A stretch of DNA of 64,000 nucleotides from Corylus avellana (taxonomy: Eukaryota; Streptophyta; Magnoliopsida; Fagales; Betulaceae): the NCBI RefSeq assembly GCF_901000735.1, contig NC_081546.1, positions 22,853,009-22,917,008 on the forward strand. Direction: 5' to 3'. The translations under genes were made by a program, and so were the position numbers. This document shows, in pieces, positions 1 through 9,500 of the stretch (its first letter is position 1; the number at the start of each line of letters is the position of its first letter). Under the pieces are notes generated by a model that had not been told where the DNA came from, ran no database searches, and worked only from the letters and a program-made list of their open reading frames with translations.

Positions 1-22
1 AGAGAGAGAGAGAGAGAGAGAG
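1..22. repeat. (AG)n microsatellite, window edge
   Basis: Eleven AG units run from the window start. The partner tract at 10876-10901 has 13 units. It lies just downstream of the small minus-strand frame at 35-397. Confidence 0.95.
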
Positions 23-34
23 GTTGGTGTACAA

Positions 35-397
35 TTATAATATTAGGCCATATAAGTGTACGCAGTCTGCTATGCATCGACCAAGACGAGACAAGGCAAC
101 CTCAGGTTCACTCCGTTTCGATTTTTTGTACTCCTTATGGCAGTTTCTGTTGCATCTCTTAAATTCTTTTCTTTGCCCTTTTGAACCACCACTTGTTGTC
201 TTCTTTCGGTTTCTACCACCATTATCTAGAGAGAAAGAGAGAAGTCGAGTGGAAAGTGGCAAGCGACGGAGAGCTGGGGGCAGGTGGAGATTGGAAAACG
301 GATTAATGGAACGGTCCTTTGCATGCACCAAAGCTAGAAAAAATGTCTCTAACAACATTATGCCCACCATAAATCCTTTCATATTATTTCTATCCAT
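35..397 (-). CDS. Possible short secreted Cys-containing peptide (weak)
   Basis: A 120-codon open frame on the minus strand. I do not recognise a family. The N-terminus resembles a signal peptide: a Lys-Gly pair, then a hydrophobic run ending LALVHA, with cleavage plausible before KDR. The rest is basic and ends with four cysteines arranged CX3C-X21-CX3C. Against it, the equivalent frame in the other copy (11273 down to about 10914) has a premature TGA after DNGGRH, a one-codon deletion and several amino-acid changes. I count about eight non-synonymous to three synonymous differences, so no protein constraint is visible. An overlapping plus-strand frame (24-446) is also open in both copies. 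Codon bias could explain either. Confidence 0.2.
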   Translation of the reverse strand: MDRNNMKGFMVGIMLLETFFLALVHAKDRSINPFSNLHLPPALRRLPLSTRLLSFSLDNGGRNRKKTTSGGSKGQRKEFKRCNRNCHKEYKKSKRSEPEVALSRLGRCIADCVHLYGLIL

Positions 398-541
398 AGT
401 TCCTCTCCCCCTCTTAAGATTGTTTACTATGGAAACTACACGATGAATCCATCATCTACCTTGTCTATAGCTTTTATATCAAAGATTTATAGAATATTTT
501 GAATTTATATAAATTTTTAGTTTAAAATTTATTTTATTTTA

Positions 542-913
542 TGGGAAAATACACTTTACTCTCCTAAACTATTTACCCATTTGCACTTTTAACCCCAATG
601 TTTAAAAAGTGACACTTTACTCCATCCCCCAAAGTGTCTGACATTGACACTTGACCCCATGAAGTACACTTTACCCCCTAAAGTATTTTGAGTTGACACT
701 TTATCCTTTCGAAGTAACTAAGTTTTGGAGGGTAAAGTATCAACTCAAGGGGGTAAAGTATCAATTCAAAATACTTCAGATGGGTAAAGTGTGTTTCATG
801 GGGGTCAAGTGTCAATGTTAGATACTTTGGAGAGATAAAATGTTACTTTTTAAACATTGGGGTTAAAAGTGCAAATTAGTAGATAATTCATATGAGTAAT
901 GTGTATTTTCCCC
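542..913. mobile_element. Mutator-like foldback MITE, 372 bp
   Basis: Almost the whole element is an inverted repeat. The left end reads GGGAAAATACAC and continues into ACTTTACTCTCC. The right end is its reverse complement, ending GTGTATTTTCCC. A perfect 9-bp target duplication TTTATTTTA flanks it (533-541 and 914-922). Long inverted repeats with 9-bp duplications are the hallmark of Mutator-like elements. No coding capacity. Confidence 0.85.
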
Positions 914-1670
914 TTTATTTTAAAAAATATTGATTTTTTTTTTTAACTAAGCAAAGAATTATTTAAACATGATTCGCTTGGAAATGGCTTTTGACTCTTT
1001 TAAGTTTTTATAAAAGTTATTCGGCCATGTCTCTTGGCTTTTGAGTTAAATTTTATATGCCTTTTGAAAGGATAAGTGAAAAGAACAAGTTGGATTTAAA
1101 ACAAAGGAAGTTGTCAAAGTTACACATAAATTGACATTTAAGAACTATAAACCAAGTTGCATAAATCAAGATGAATGATCATTCATCTTGACATTGCAAG
1201 GAAATATTTAAAAATGATGAATATTGGAAATATATAATAGCTTTTGAGCTTCATGGGTGAAATTATCTCATGACGTTGGCCATGTGCTGCCTGTTGGGCA
1301 AGTGTCTCTTAGCTTTGCACTATGCACGAATGGGGATATGCCTAATGTGAGAGATGATCGAAAAACGAGACTAGAAAACAAAATAGGAATAAAAAATGGG
1401 AAGGAGATGATCAGAATTTTATTGGTTTTTTATTTGTAATTTTTATTTTTTTGAGTGAATTCAACAAATTAAGATGTTTACCCACCAAACAAAATCAGCA
1501 AAGTGATGAGACCTACCGAAAAGGAATTTTTGTAGTTCTTAATTGTTTGACTCCCAAAATAACCAAATGGGTTGGCTCACCTATAATTATGTAAGATGAG
1601 CCCAATTGCTTCTGAAATCGACTTGAATCGGCTTGGTTACATTCAATTTGGTCTTGGTTCAAAAAATAAA
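914..1670. other. AT-rich spacer with a 24-bp palindrome
   Basis: No gene recognised. A perfect 24-bp palindrome centred between 1178 and 1179 (1167-1190, half-site CAAGATGAATGA) is the only striking feature. The second copy has one base changed in it. A 60-codon frame at 1257-1439, present in both copies, lacks protein features. Confidence 0.6.
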
Positions 1671-2076
1671 AGGAAAAAATATATTTTACCCTCATGAATT
1701 ATTTACATATCTATACTCTCTGACCTCTAATGTTTAAAAAATAAACTTGACCCCTATAAACTTCAAAATTATTGCAATTCGACCATACTTTTTTCTTCTT
1801 CTTTTTTCCAAAAATGGCCCCATCTCAAGTTTTAAAAAAATTAAAAATTAAGGGGTGGCTTCGGCCACCCCTAGGCCCAACTGGGGTGGCCAGCCATCCC
1901 TTTATTTTTTATTTTATTTTTAACTTAGGATGAGGACATTTTAAGAATAAAAAAAAAAGTTAGAATAGTTGAATTGTAACAATTGGAAGTTTGGGAAGGT
2001 CAAATGTCACTTTTTAAACATTGAAGGTCAAAGTGCAAATGGGTGGATAATTTAGGAGAGTAAAATGTATTTTCCC
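1671..2076. mobile_element. Foldback MITE with GC-rich core, 406 bp
   Basis: The arms are related to the 542-913 element: the right end, inverted, reads GGGAAAATACATTTTACTC and continues with the same ATTTGCACTTTGACC-like text. It is flanked by the 9-bp duplication AAAAATAAA (1662-1670 and 2077-2085). Between the arms is a GC-rich core at about 1851-1906 built from GGGGTGGC, GGCCACCCC and related palindromic words, unlike the AT-rich surroundings. Non-coding. Confidence 0.8.
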
Positions 2077-2085
2077 AAAAATAAA

Positions 2086-3056
2086 TTCAATTCGGTCTCG
2101 GTTCAAAAAATAAATAAGTTGTTCGCGAATGGTGATCACAATAATATGCTTGAATATTAAATAAGACATACTTGTATAAACTCGGCTAAGCATAAATAAG
2201 CTTCTATAAGCGCGTATAACTTCACTTTTATAAATCTTTTTAGTATTATTTTAATTTTGTAATAAGACCATCTAAAGTAAAACAAAATTATGTTCCTAAT
2301 ATGATAAGTATAACTTGAATTATTCTTGTAAGTTTAAGTTTTAAAGAGTTGTGTAAGTGTGTTTAGAGTGTGCATGAATATATGTGTTTTGAGTGTGCAT
2401 GTTTGTGTATGTGCATAATGAATTTATATATATACTTATAAACTCGAAATTAGATAATTTCATATTCAAGTCAAATTTATTTAATTAATTTAAACAATTA
2501 ATTTTTAATAATAATTACTTAACAAATGATTAATATGAATTTACAAAAAAAAAAAAAAAATCATGATATTTACTTTATACAAAAAATAAATTAACTAATT
2601 AAACAAGCTTAAGATGGACTTGTGTTCAAAATAAAATTAAAAGAATTACTCTTTCTATAAATGCTCAAAGCCATCTTTAAATCGGGCATTATTAAAAAGT
2701 AAAATAAAGTGAAAATAATGCATAGAGATAAGAAGGTAATACGGTAAATAGGAATCCTCTATATCTATTAAAAGTGTTCAAGACTTCCTTCAAGATATGC
2801 GCAGTAGAAATAAAAGTTACTCTAGGTTTGCATTATGACAAGGACGGCTGATTGATGTTGGAGCCCCAAATGGGAGAGCTTTCCAGCTCATAGAGAAGTG
2901 CTAAAGCAATTTACCAAAATGCCCTTCTCTTCTCCGCCGAATCCCTGCCTTTTTGCTTTGATATTGCAATACAACTACAAGACCCATCACCCACAAATAC
3001 TCTAGGAGTATAATAATAATAGTAATAATAATAATAATAATAATAATACTGATGGT
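2086..3056. other. AT-rich spacer downstream of thaumatin-like gene
   Basis: No gene seen. It includes the 3' untranslated region of the thaumatin-like gene, where an (ATT)n/(AAT)n microsatellite (about 3009-3048) begins within 10 bases of the stop codon. The tract gives rise to spurious poly-Tyr and poly-Leu frames. The second copy is about 12953-13924, with one extra trinucleotide unit. Confidence 0.6.
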
Positions 3057-4435
3057 TTAGCGCCGGTGAGGGCAGAAGGTGACCAAATAGTTTCCGCCGG
3101 TGCAAGTGGAGATGCTGGTGGGATCATCGTAAGCATAAGAGTATGCCTTGGGGCAAGCGGCCTTGAAAATCCTTGAATACGCCGTCGGCTTGCACGCCTG
3201 AGGACTTCCGAAGCTGCCGGTACAACAGTAACGGGGAGAGTTGAAAGCAAAGCAAGCACTCTTGCACGCCACCACGCTCTTTTTATCGTGTGACCGGACC
3301 TGGAGACCCACCGGGCACATCATGTTGAGGTCGCTGACGCACCCGGCGTAGCTGCATTTTCCGGAGCCTTTGGAGGGGGTGATGGAGATGGCGAGGTTGT
3401 AACCGTCCACCAGGCTGACATCGTAGAAGTCCTGGTCGTTTCCGAGGGTGATCTCGGCGAGGGTGGCCGGCGGTGTGCCGCCGATGCCGTTGCAGAAGAG
3501 TGATCCACCGCAGTCTCCGGTCGCGCAACGGCCGCGGCCGGTGGCGTCGAAGGCGCAGCCGTGGCGGCCCCAGAGGCGGCCGGACCAGAGGGCGGGGAGG
3601 TGGAGGGTGTAGGCCTTGTTTTGCGGGAGCTTGAAGCCGCCGCGAGCTAAGATGGGCTTTCCTGCGCCGGGTTGGATCCCTGGCCATACTGGGTGGCTGC
3701 ACTTGTTGTACATGGTTATAGTTGTGCCTGACACCTCACCTGTGCCCAAAAAAATGAGAAAACAAGCACACTAATGGAAAATGCAAATAATTTTAAAGTT
3801 TGATTCACAATAAATGCAAATAATTTTTTGAAAAAATTTCAAAAAAACAAATTTTGTTTAATCTTTACGAAGAAAGAGCTTTGCACGGGATCAACTCGAT
3901 GCTTAATGAAGCACAAATCTAAGATATCATATCGACTCGTGTGGAAAAAGCGCTTTATATAATGTTTCAAAAATCTAGTCGGAACAAAACTGGAATAGAC
4001 ACACAAATGGATCAACCCGATGCTTAATGAAGCACAAATCTAAGATAACATCTCGACTCGTATGGAAAGAGCGCTCTGTATAATGTTTCAAAAATCTAGT
4101 CGGAACAAAATTAAAATAGACACGTATGGGAGAAATGCTCCAGTGCATTCTCCTAACCATCCACTCACCATCTATGTGTCTTAAATTTTTTTTTTTTTTT
4201 AAAAAAAAAAACATTAAGATGCTTATGGTTAGGAGAATGCACTGGAGCATTTCTCCACAAATGGAGTGGCATTGTTAGGAAAAAAGAAAAACTGTTTCTG
4301 GGTCTGTGTCTCCTTGTGCTTCTCTGTGTGTCTGAGTGGCTCAAAATGAAGGATAGGCACAAAAATGGAGTGGCATTGTTCGGTAAGAGTAATATAAATG
4401 GTGGCTACAATATTAAGACCAGAGAAACAATAAAA

Positions 4436-4470
<35 letters not shown>

Positions 4471-4542
4471 TGTACCTGGGATGTGGGAAAGGAAGAGGGA
4501 GGAGAGGAGGAGAGCAAGGAGGGATCTGAAGAACGCAGCCAT
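3057..4542 (-). CDS. Thaumatin-like protein (PR-5 family), two exons
   Basis: Exon 1 is 4542-4476 and exon 2 is 3739-3057, with a 736-bp GT-AG intron (donor GTACAA, acceptor GGCACAG). The product is 249 aa, normal for a full-length member. Residues 1-23 form a signal peptide (MAAFFRS then a Leu-rich core), so the protein should be secreted or apoplastic. The mature part has 16 cysteines, the number that makes eight disulfides in this family. The thaumatin signature GRGRCATGDCGGSLFC is at 90-105. Acidic-cleft residues typical of antifungal members appear to be present (Arg77, Glu118, Asp129, Asp134), by family knowledge. There is no C-terminal extension or kinase domain. The start codon has a good plant context (CCATGGCT). 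Role in defence or stress is inferred from family. Confidence 0.95.
3888..4129. repeat. Two 121-bp tandem units in the thaumatin-like intron
   Basis: The text starting GGATCAAC(T/C)CGATGC at 3888 recurs at 4009, through a shared end that reads CTAGTCGGAACAAAA. Units are about 90 percent alike. A start of a third unit seems interrupted by the hairpin element at 4129. The second gene copy has the same pair (about 14723-14963). Confidence 0.8.
4129..4256. mobile_element. Hairpin MITE in thaumatin-like intron, 128 bp
   Basis: Positions 4129-4160 and 4225-4256 are perfect 32-bp inverted repeats (arm begins GGAGAAATGCTCC), around a poly-T/poly-A loop. Flanks CACGTATGG and CACAAATGG could be a decayed 9-bp duplication if one G is assigned to the flank. 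Within an intron, the transcript would fold into a long near-perfect hairpin. The second copy at 14963-15090 is identical, including homopolymer lengths. Confidence 0.75.
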
Positions 4543-4638
4543 GGGTGAAGCTGGAGGGGATCGATGAAGAGTGGAAAAGAGTTGCAGGAAGAAAGTGGGT
4601 TGCCTCTCGATATCCTCCAACAGCTAAGTTAAGTAGAC

Positions 4639-4646
4639 TTTTTATA
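4639..4646 (-). promoter_or_regulatory. TATA box of thaumatin-like gene
   Basis: TATAAAAA on the minus strand, about 97 bp upstream of the start codon at 4542. The usual 30-bp spacing would put transcription start near 4610. No other strong motif is evident. Confidence 0.6.
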
Positions 4647-5121
4647 AAGGAAAAAAAAGGAGGCGTTATGGAAGGTACACAGTAACCCTGCAGAGCAGGT
4701 AGATTTTTTCAAATGTGAAAGACAGCAGGTTGAATTGTGGTCCAATATGATTAAACAAGTTATGAGCATCTCCAGCGTGACAGGTAAGGTAAGGTAAGGT
4801 AAATGATTCCTAATAGTTAGTTTTTATTATTATAAGTTATTTATTATGTTCATAGAGTACATATTTCTTTTTATTATTATTATTTTTTATTTTTTATTTT
4901 TTTTACGGTAGCAACAATGGGTTGTTTGGCATTGGTCTTTTTTAAACTGTAGTATGATTTGATTTATGTGTAAAAAAAGTAAAAATATTTGATATAAAAA
5001 AGTGTAAAAAAAAAAAATTGTTTTGAATTGATTTTTTTTATTTGAATAATAATAAAATGCAATTGCTGTGATGTAAAAAAATAAGAACATTAAAAATGAG
5101 AAAACCAATCCCGATGAGCCT

Positions 5122-5735
5122 TAAAAGGCTATTTTTACAGCCTCCAATCACAAACTGCCATAAAAGAAAAAACAAAAAAACTCCACAAAAATATCATACA
5201 CCCCACACACTATATTTGAGCTCAAAAGAGAAAGGTTAGTGGCTGGGTGGCGAGTCATGCCAGACCCGTGGGGTGGGTCACGGCCAGACCCAGACCCAGA
5301 CCCATGGGTTTGGCCGTAAGTAATCTTCTCTGGCCCGTCTCTAGTGCCGGAGTTACTTTTTTCTAGCCTTTAGGGTGATAAAATCCGTAAAGGGTTAACT
5401 TTCTACTTTTAGGTTTTAGTTTTGAATTCAAAAACGAGTTTTGAAGCATTAGGAACGGGTTTTGAGACATTAAAATCGGGTTGTGTGGCATTAGAATCGG
5501 GTTGTGAGGCGGGTCACGATGGTTTCAAACGGGTTTTTAGGCGGGTCACACTAGACCCACGAAGTGGGTCTCGCTGGACCCAAGACTAGGTCTGGCGGTA
5601 GGGGTGCAGGAGTTTTTGGTCTTTTTCTTTTTTCATTTTGATTTGTTATTTTTGTTCTCACTTTAATTTTTTGCAATTTTCTTAAAATGGTGATGTGTCA
5701 AATGGAGATTGGAGGCTATAAAATAACCCTTTAAC
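5122..5735. mobile_element. Candidate TIR element with GGGTC-rich interior
   Basis: Imperfect ~28-bp terminal inverted repeats: TTAAAAGGCTATTTTTACAG at the left and, inverted from the right, TTAAAGGGTTATTTTATAG, both followed by CCTCCAATC. The interior (5230-5600) is unusually GC-rich, with repeats of GACCC/GGGTC words such as AGACCC in tandem. No clear target duplication. In the second copy (from about 15955) the right terminus is removed by a ~110-bp deletion. Superfamily not assigned. Confidence 0.5.
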
Positions 5736-6257
5736 AGATGATCCGAACCTAAATGGCTCTCATTAAAAATTAAATTTGAAATGAATAGTATTTTTTTTTT
5801 TTTTTTTTTTTTGGTCCATTGGCAAATTACCCCAGTAAAAAGACTTTTTCTACTTATTCACTATTCACACTATTTATTATTTTCTTCTTTTCTTCTTTTT
5901 GTTTCCTTCACTCTCTCACCCCTTCCTTCTTTCTTCCACCCAAAAGAATATTTAAAAAAACAGCAAAATAAAAACCATATTAGAGTGTATATAAAAGAAA
6001 ATAATAATTTGTGTTTTTTCTTTTTTTTAGTTATTTTGATTACTTCTGCTCGAGATGTATTAAGACCATTGTCGGTCCGTTTGGCAACAGAGTTTTTTAT
6101 TTTTAACTCTCCCACATTCTTAATTTGTATATAACAACGATCACTATTTATTACATGCTTCCTAAATCTATGATTTCATATCGGAGGAGCCAAAAAGTCG
6201 CTATCTTCTCTTTCTTGCAAATGATTCGTAGATTCTCATTTATACGGAATAACAAGA

Positions 6258-6842
6258 CTAGAGACTAAGCTCTGTCATTACAATGTCACAAATACACTTT
6301 GGGATAGACATCATCCAAGTTTTATCTATAACATTGTAGGAGGCTGCTTGAGCCAAACCATGTGCCGCTTTATTTCTTTCCCGGCGAATATGGCCAACGA
6401 TCCAGTTTTGGGTGTATTGGAGAGTAGTTCGTACATCAACAATGAGTTGACCCCATCTACAATCCAACTTGTCGTCGTTCTACAGTGCCGAGACCACCAC
6501 CTGGGTTCTTGAAGTCCAATTCTTTGCACAGCATCGCTCCTTGAAGCATGGCCAAAATCTCTGTAGATGTTGGATCCAGGAAACCCAATTTTGTAATGCT
6601 CCGAGCTGCTCTAACAATGCCATAGTGATCTCGTATAACAACACCTAGTCTCATTCTACCATTTTTGCCATCTATTGCCACATCACAATTTGCCTTGACA
6701 TAACCCATCGACAGTTTTTCCCACTTTATTTTTAGGTCTTGGCCAAGCGAAACGTCTCTAACATCTCCGGCATTTGCGTGTTTGAATTCCTGTAAAGAGC
6801 GAGAAGCACGATTTGCTATTTCGGTAGGGTGTGTAAATAACC
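6258..6842 (-). pseudogene. Degenerate RNase H domain of a retroelement (RVT_3-like)
   Basis: The minus-strand frame is open from the gap edge at 6842 and reads THPTEIANRASRSLQEF, then KWEKLSMGYVKANCDVAIDG, matching the start of the RNase H-like domain found at the end of plant LINE-type polyproteins. Seen motifs are the CD of KANCD, the E of STEIL, and after a frameshift near 6460-6475 the C-terminal text WIVGHIRRERNKAAHGLA. A stop and frame change separate the halves, so it is not functional. The fragment is absent from the second copy, whose sequence is continuous from TCTTTCTTG at about 16942. It is therefore a presence/absence difference, and the rest of the insert probably lies in the adjacent gap. 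Confidence 0.8.
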
Positions 6843-6942
6843 NNNNNNNNNNNNNNNNNNNNNNNNNNNNNNNNNNNNNNNNNNNNNNNNNNNNNNNNNN
6901 NNNNNNNNNNNNNNNNNNNNNNNNNNNNNNNNNNNNNNNNNN
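6843..6942. other. Assembly gap, 100 N
   Basis: A run of exactly 100 N. It lies inside the left copy, just upstream on the minus strand of the RNase H fragment, whose open frame runs into it. The right copy is continuous here but lacks the RNase H fragment, so the gap probably hides more of that inserted retroelement. Confidence 0.99.
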
Positions 6943-7790
6943 TTCTCTCTAAAGTTTTCTCTAAATCTATAGCCTCTTATGAGACTTTATCATAGTCTTT
7001 GACGATTTATCCATGATCCTCTAAAAAATGCAGCCACAGTCTTTCCCACATCCCGACCACACCTCCCCCTCCTTGCCAGTTGCCTTCTCCACCATGTCGC
7101 CGGCCGAATCTATGAAGTTTCGAATATAGGTTTTTTCAAAATCAGATATTTCTTTCTCCACCAGTTCCAACCTGCTACGTGCCATGCCTCCGCCCTCATC
7201 GACATCCTAGCTTCCCAACGCCCTCATCCGCACCTCCCCCCGACATCCATGTGTCGAAGTGTGGACCACACGCTCCTATGCGTGGATCTCATGCGCTAGA
7301 CAAGATCCTCACGAAGCTCCCCTCTGTTGAAGCTGTTGTTTTATGAGTTATATATGTTATTTTATGTATTTTTATATTGTCCGAACTGTTTGGGTTTCAA
7401 ACTCATTGTCTGTGTTAGAGATTCCCTTTCTGCTGCTCTTACTCTTCTTAGTCTATTCAGTTTCCTTAGAAGCTGGATTAGATCTAAGTTGTCATCTCTT
7501 AGGTTATTTGACTTATTTGAAAGTCGGATTAGATCTAAGTTTATAGCGATTTTTTTACTCCCAATAATTTTATCTATCATAGTAGGTCGCGGTCATCAAA
7601 AGCTACATTTTCAAATTACTTTCACATTTCTGAATTTCCTTTATGACTCTGAGATGCTCCTAGTTTATCTTAATTGAGTTATTGTGTTCTCTTATTTTTA
7701 TTTTGTTTTTTCATTTTCCTGTAACTTGTTCTATTGTTACAATGAAGTTAGTACTTCTTTAAAAAAAATAAATAAAAAATAAAAAATAAA
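6943..7790 (+). mobile_element. Possible LINE-like retroposon 3' part, plus strand
   Basis: This stretch is richer in C than its neighbours (CTCCCCC, CGCCCTC) and ends with TTGTTACAATGAAG, a short T-rich spacer and an A-rich tail with AAAT-type units (about 7757-7795). Such an end resembles plant non-LTR retroposons. No protein motif is recognisable; short frames at 7327-7677 differ by many residues between copies. The left boundary is hidden by the gap. The second copy is about 16965-17902. Confidence 0.35.
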
Positions 7791-7795
7791 AAAAC

Positions 7796-8761
7796 TTTTT
7801 ATTACTTTTCAGGTAACAATATTTTGTTAACTTTTTAAATTAATCCATTGACAAAGGAACCGGGTAAAAGTGAGAGATTTGAGTAAATGGAAGTGCATTT
7901 GGGAGAGAGAGATACTGATGACGTAGGAAGCTTTGCAGTTCTCGATGTTGTCAGATGGTGGGGAGAGGGTTTGTTGGCATCCCAGAAAAAAGAAGCAGTA
8001 TTCACGTGCCTAGGGAATCACTTTGCTGTTCCCTGTTCGGCTGTTCTAGGCTAAGTGGTGGTACCCGATCACTCTGCACTCCTGCAAGTTTTTAGCTGTT
8101 TTCCTCTCAATTCATCAATTATTTATGAACATGCTTCCCATTTCACAACTTTGTCCAAAAGTACACTACTACTAGCCACCCATAATACTAAAAGGACACA
8201 AATTTCTTTGAGTTAACGTAGAATCTAATAAAACTCTAAGTATTATTTGTCATTAATTTGGACCATGTATTCTTTTATATTAATTTGGCAAATAACATTT
8301 TGTCACCTAAGATTTTGATGAGCAAAATGTAAGGGTTTTATTAGATTCTAGCATTTTTCAATTTCTTTTCAATTGGCTTTGAACAAATTTTTCCATATTT
8401 TAACAATTGAGAATGTTATTCAATATTTTTTGAATTTAAAAAAAATTAATGTTTTGAGTTTCTACTTTAATAGAATAACAATAAATGACTGATATAAATA
8501 TTAAAAAAAAATATATGTGAGATATGACACTTGACACTTATAGGAGTAGGTTTGTTTGGAGAAAATTTAAATTATATATATGTTAAATTTTATCTATAAA
8601 TTTTTTTTTTCCAAAAGTAAAAATAAAAACAAAAAATTGAAGAAAAAAAAAGGAAGAAAGATAAACAATAGGCCTTGTTTTTTTTTTTTCTTTTTTTTTC
8701 TTCTTTTTTATATATATATTTTGTCTTATTGAAAATTTTTAGTAGTTTATACAAGATATTG
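7796..8761. other. AT-rich spacer including an empty insertion site
   Basis: No gene seen. TTAAATTAA at 7835-7843 is the unoccupied target of the element inserted at 17952-18659 in the other copy. The rest matches 18669-19623, including the GC-richer stretch around 7900-8090 and homopolymer tracts before the gap. Confidence 0.6.
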
Positions 8762-8900
8762 NNNNNNNNNNNNNNNNNNNNNNNNNNNNNNNNNNNNNNN
8801 NNNNNNNNNNNNNNNNNNNNNNNNNNNNNNNNNNNNNNNNNNNNNNNNNNNNNNNNNNNNNNNNNNNNNNNNNNNNNNNNNNNNNNNNNNNNNNNNNNNN
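8762..8900. other. Assembly gap, 139 N
   Basis: A run of 139 N, a length suggesting an estimated rather than default gap. The right copy shows about 150 bp of AT-rich sequence at the equivalent place (about 19624-19780), rich in homopolymers. Confidence 0.99.
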
Positions 8901-8972
8901 ATTGTGTTAGAATTTTGTAAAAAATTGTGGTGATAAGTAAAAAAAGTTTAATACTTTGTAAATAAGTAATAT

Positions 8973-9400
8973 GGGAAAAATATAAAAAAGCCCTCCAAAC
9001 TATCAGCCGTTTTCGATTTAGCCCCCTAATGTTCTAAAAGTGATAAAGTAGTCCACAAACTACCAAACTATTGCATTTTGACCACTCTGTTAGTCAAAAC
9101 CGTCAGTTTGAACGGAGATTGCAAAACGATGTCGTTTTGATATGGGTAAGTTACTACAATGCCCTTTTATGAAAAAAAAATTTTTTGGGAAAAATATAAA
9201 AAAGCTCCCCAAACTACCAGCCATTTTCATTTTAGCCCCTTAATGTTCAGAAAGTGATAAAGTAGCCCCCAACAAAACGACGTCGTTTTCAGTTTCTGTC
9301 CAAACTAACGGTTTTGACTAACGGAGTGGCCAAAATGCAATAGTTTGGTAGTTTGGGGGGCTACTTTATCACTTTTGAAATATTATGAGACTAAATCGAA
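8973..9400. mobile_element. Composite foldback element, cut by gap
   Basis: Left part of the element that is complete at 19845-20314. It begins GGGAAAAATATAAAAAAGCC after TAAGTAATAT and stops at the N run before its right arm. It includes AACGACGTCGTTTT-type palindromes. Confidence 0.8.
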
Positions 9401-9500
9401 NNNNNNNNNNNNNNNNNNNNNNNNNNNNNNNNNNNNNNNNNNNNNNNNNNNNNNNNNNNNNNNNNNNNNNNNNNNNNNNNNNNNNNNNNNNNNNNNNNNN
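9401..9500. other. Assembly gap, 100 N, at duplication boundary
   Basis: Exactly 100 N. To its left the sequence still matches 20276. To its right (9501) sequence unrelated to that position begins. The duplication edge and the gap coincide. Confidence 0.99.

Larger units (their letters stand above)
1..9400. repeat. Left copy of ~9.4-kb duplicated block
   Basis: This block matches 10876-20276 in the same order and orientation, from the opening (AG)n tract through the thaumatin-like gene to a foldback element cut by the gap at 9401. Differences are scattered substitutions, microsatellite length changes and a few clean insertions or deletions. Within it, two further gaps (6843-6942 and 8762-8900) split the copy into three pieces, while the partner is continuous. 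The window begins inside the block, so its true left edge is not visible. I infer a second haplotype of the same locus rather than a biological tandem duplication. Confidence 0.93.

Noticed and set aside
24..446. 140-codon plus-strand frame, open in both copies
   Set aside because: No domain; most differences between copies change residues; it overlaps the minus-strand peptide candidate and starts in a microsatellite.
2911..3259. Frames with poly-Tyr or poly-Leu tails beside the thaumatin-like gene
   Set aside because: They are translations of the (AAT)n tract and of other frames of the thaumatin-like exon.
6258..6842. Functional RNase H gene
   Set aside because: A frameshift and stop separate the two conserved halves, and no upstream domain is visible before the gap.
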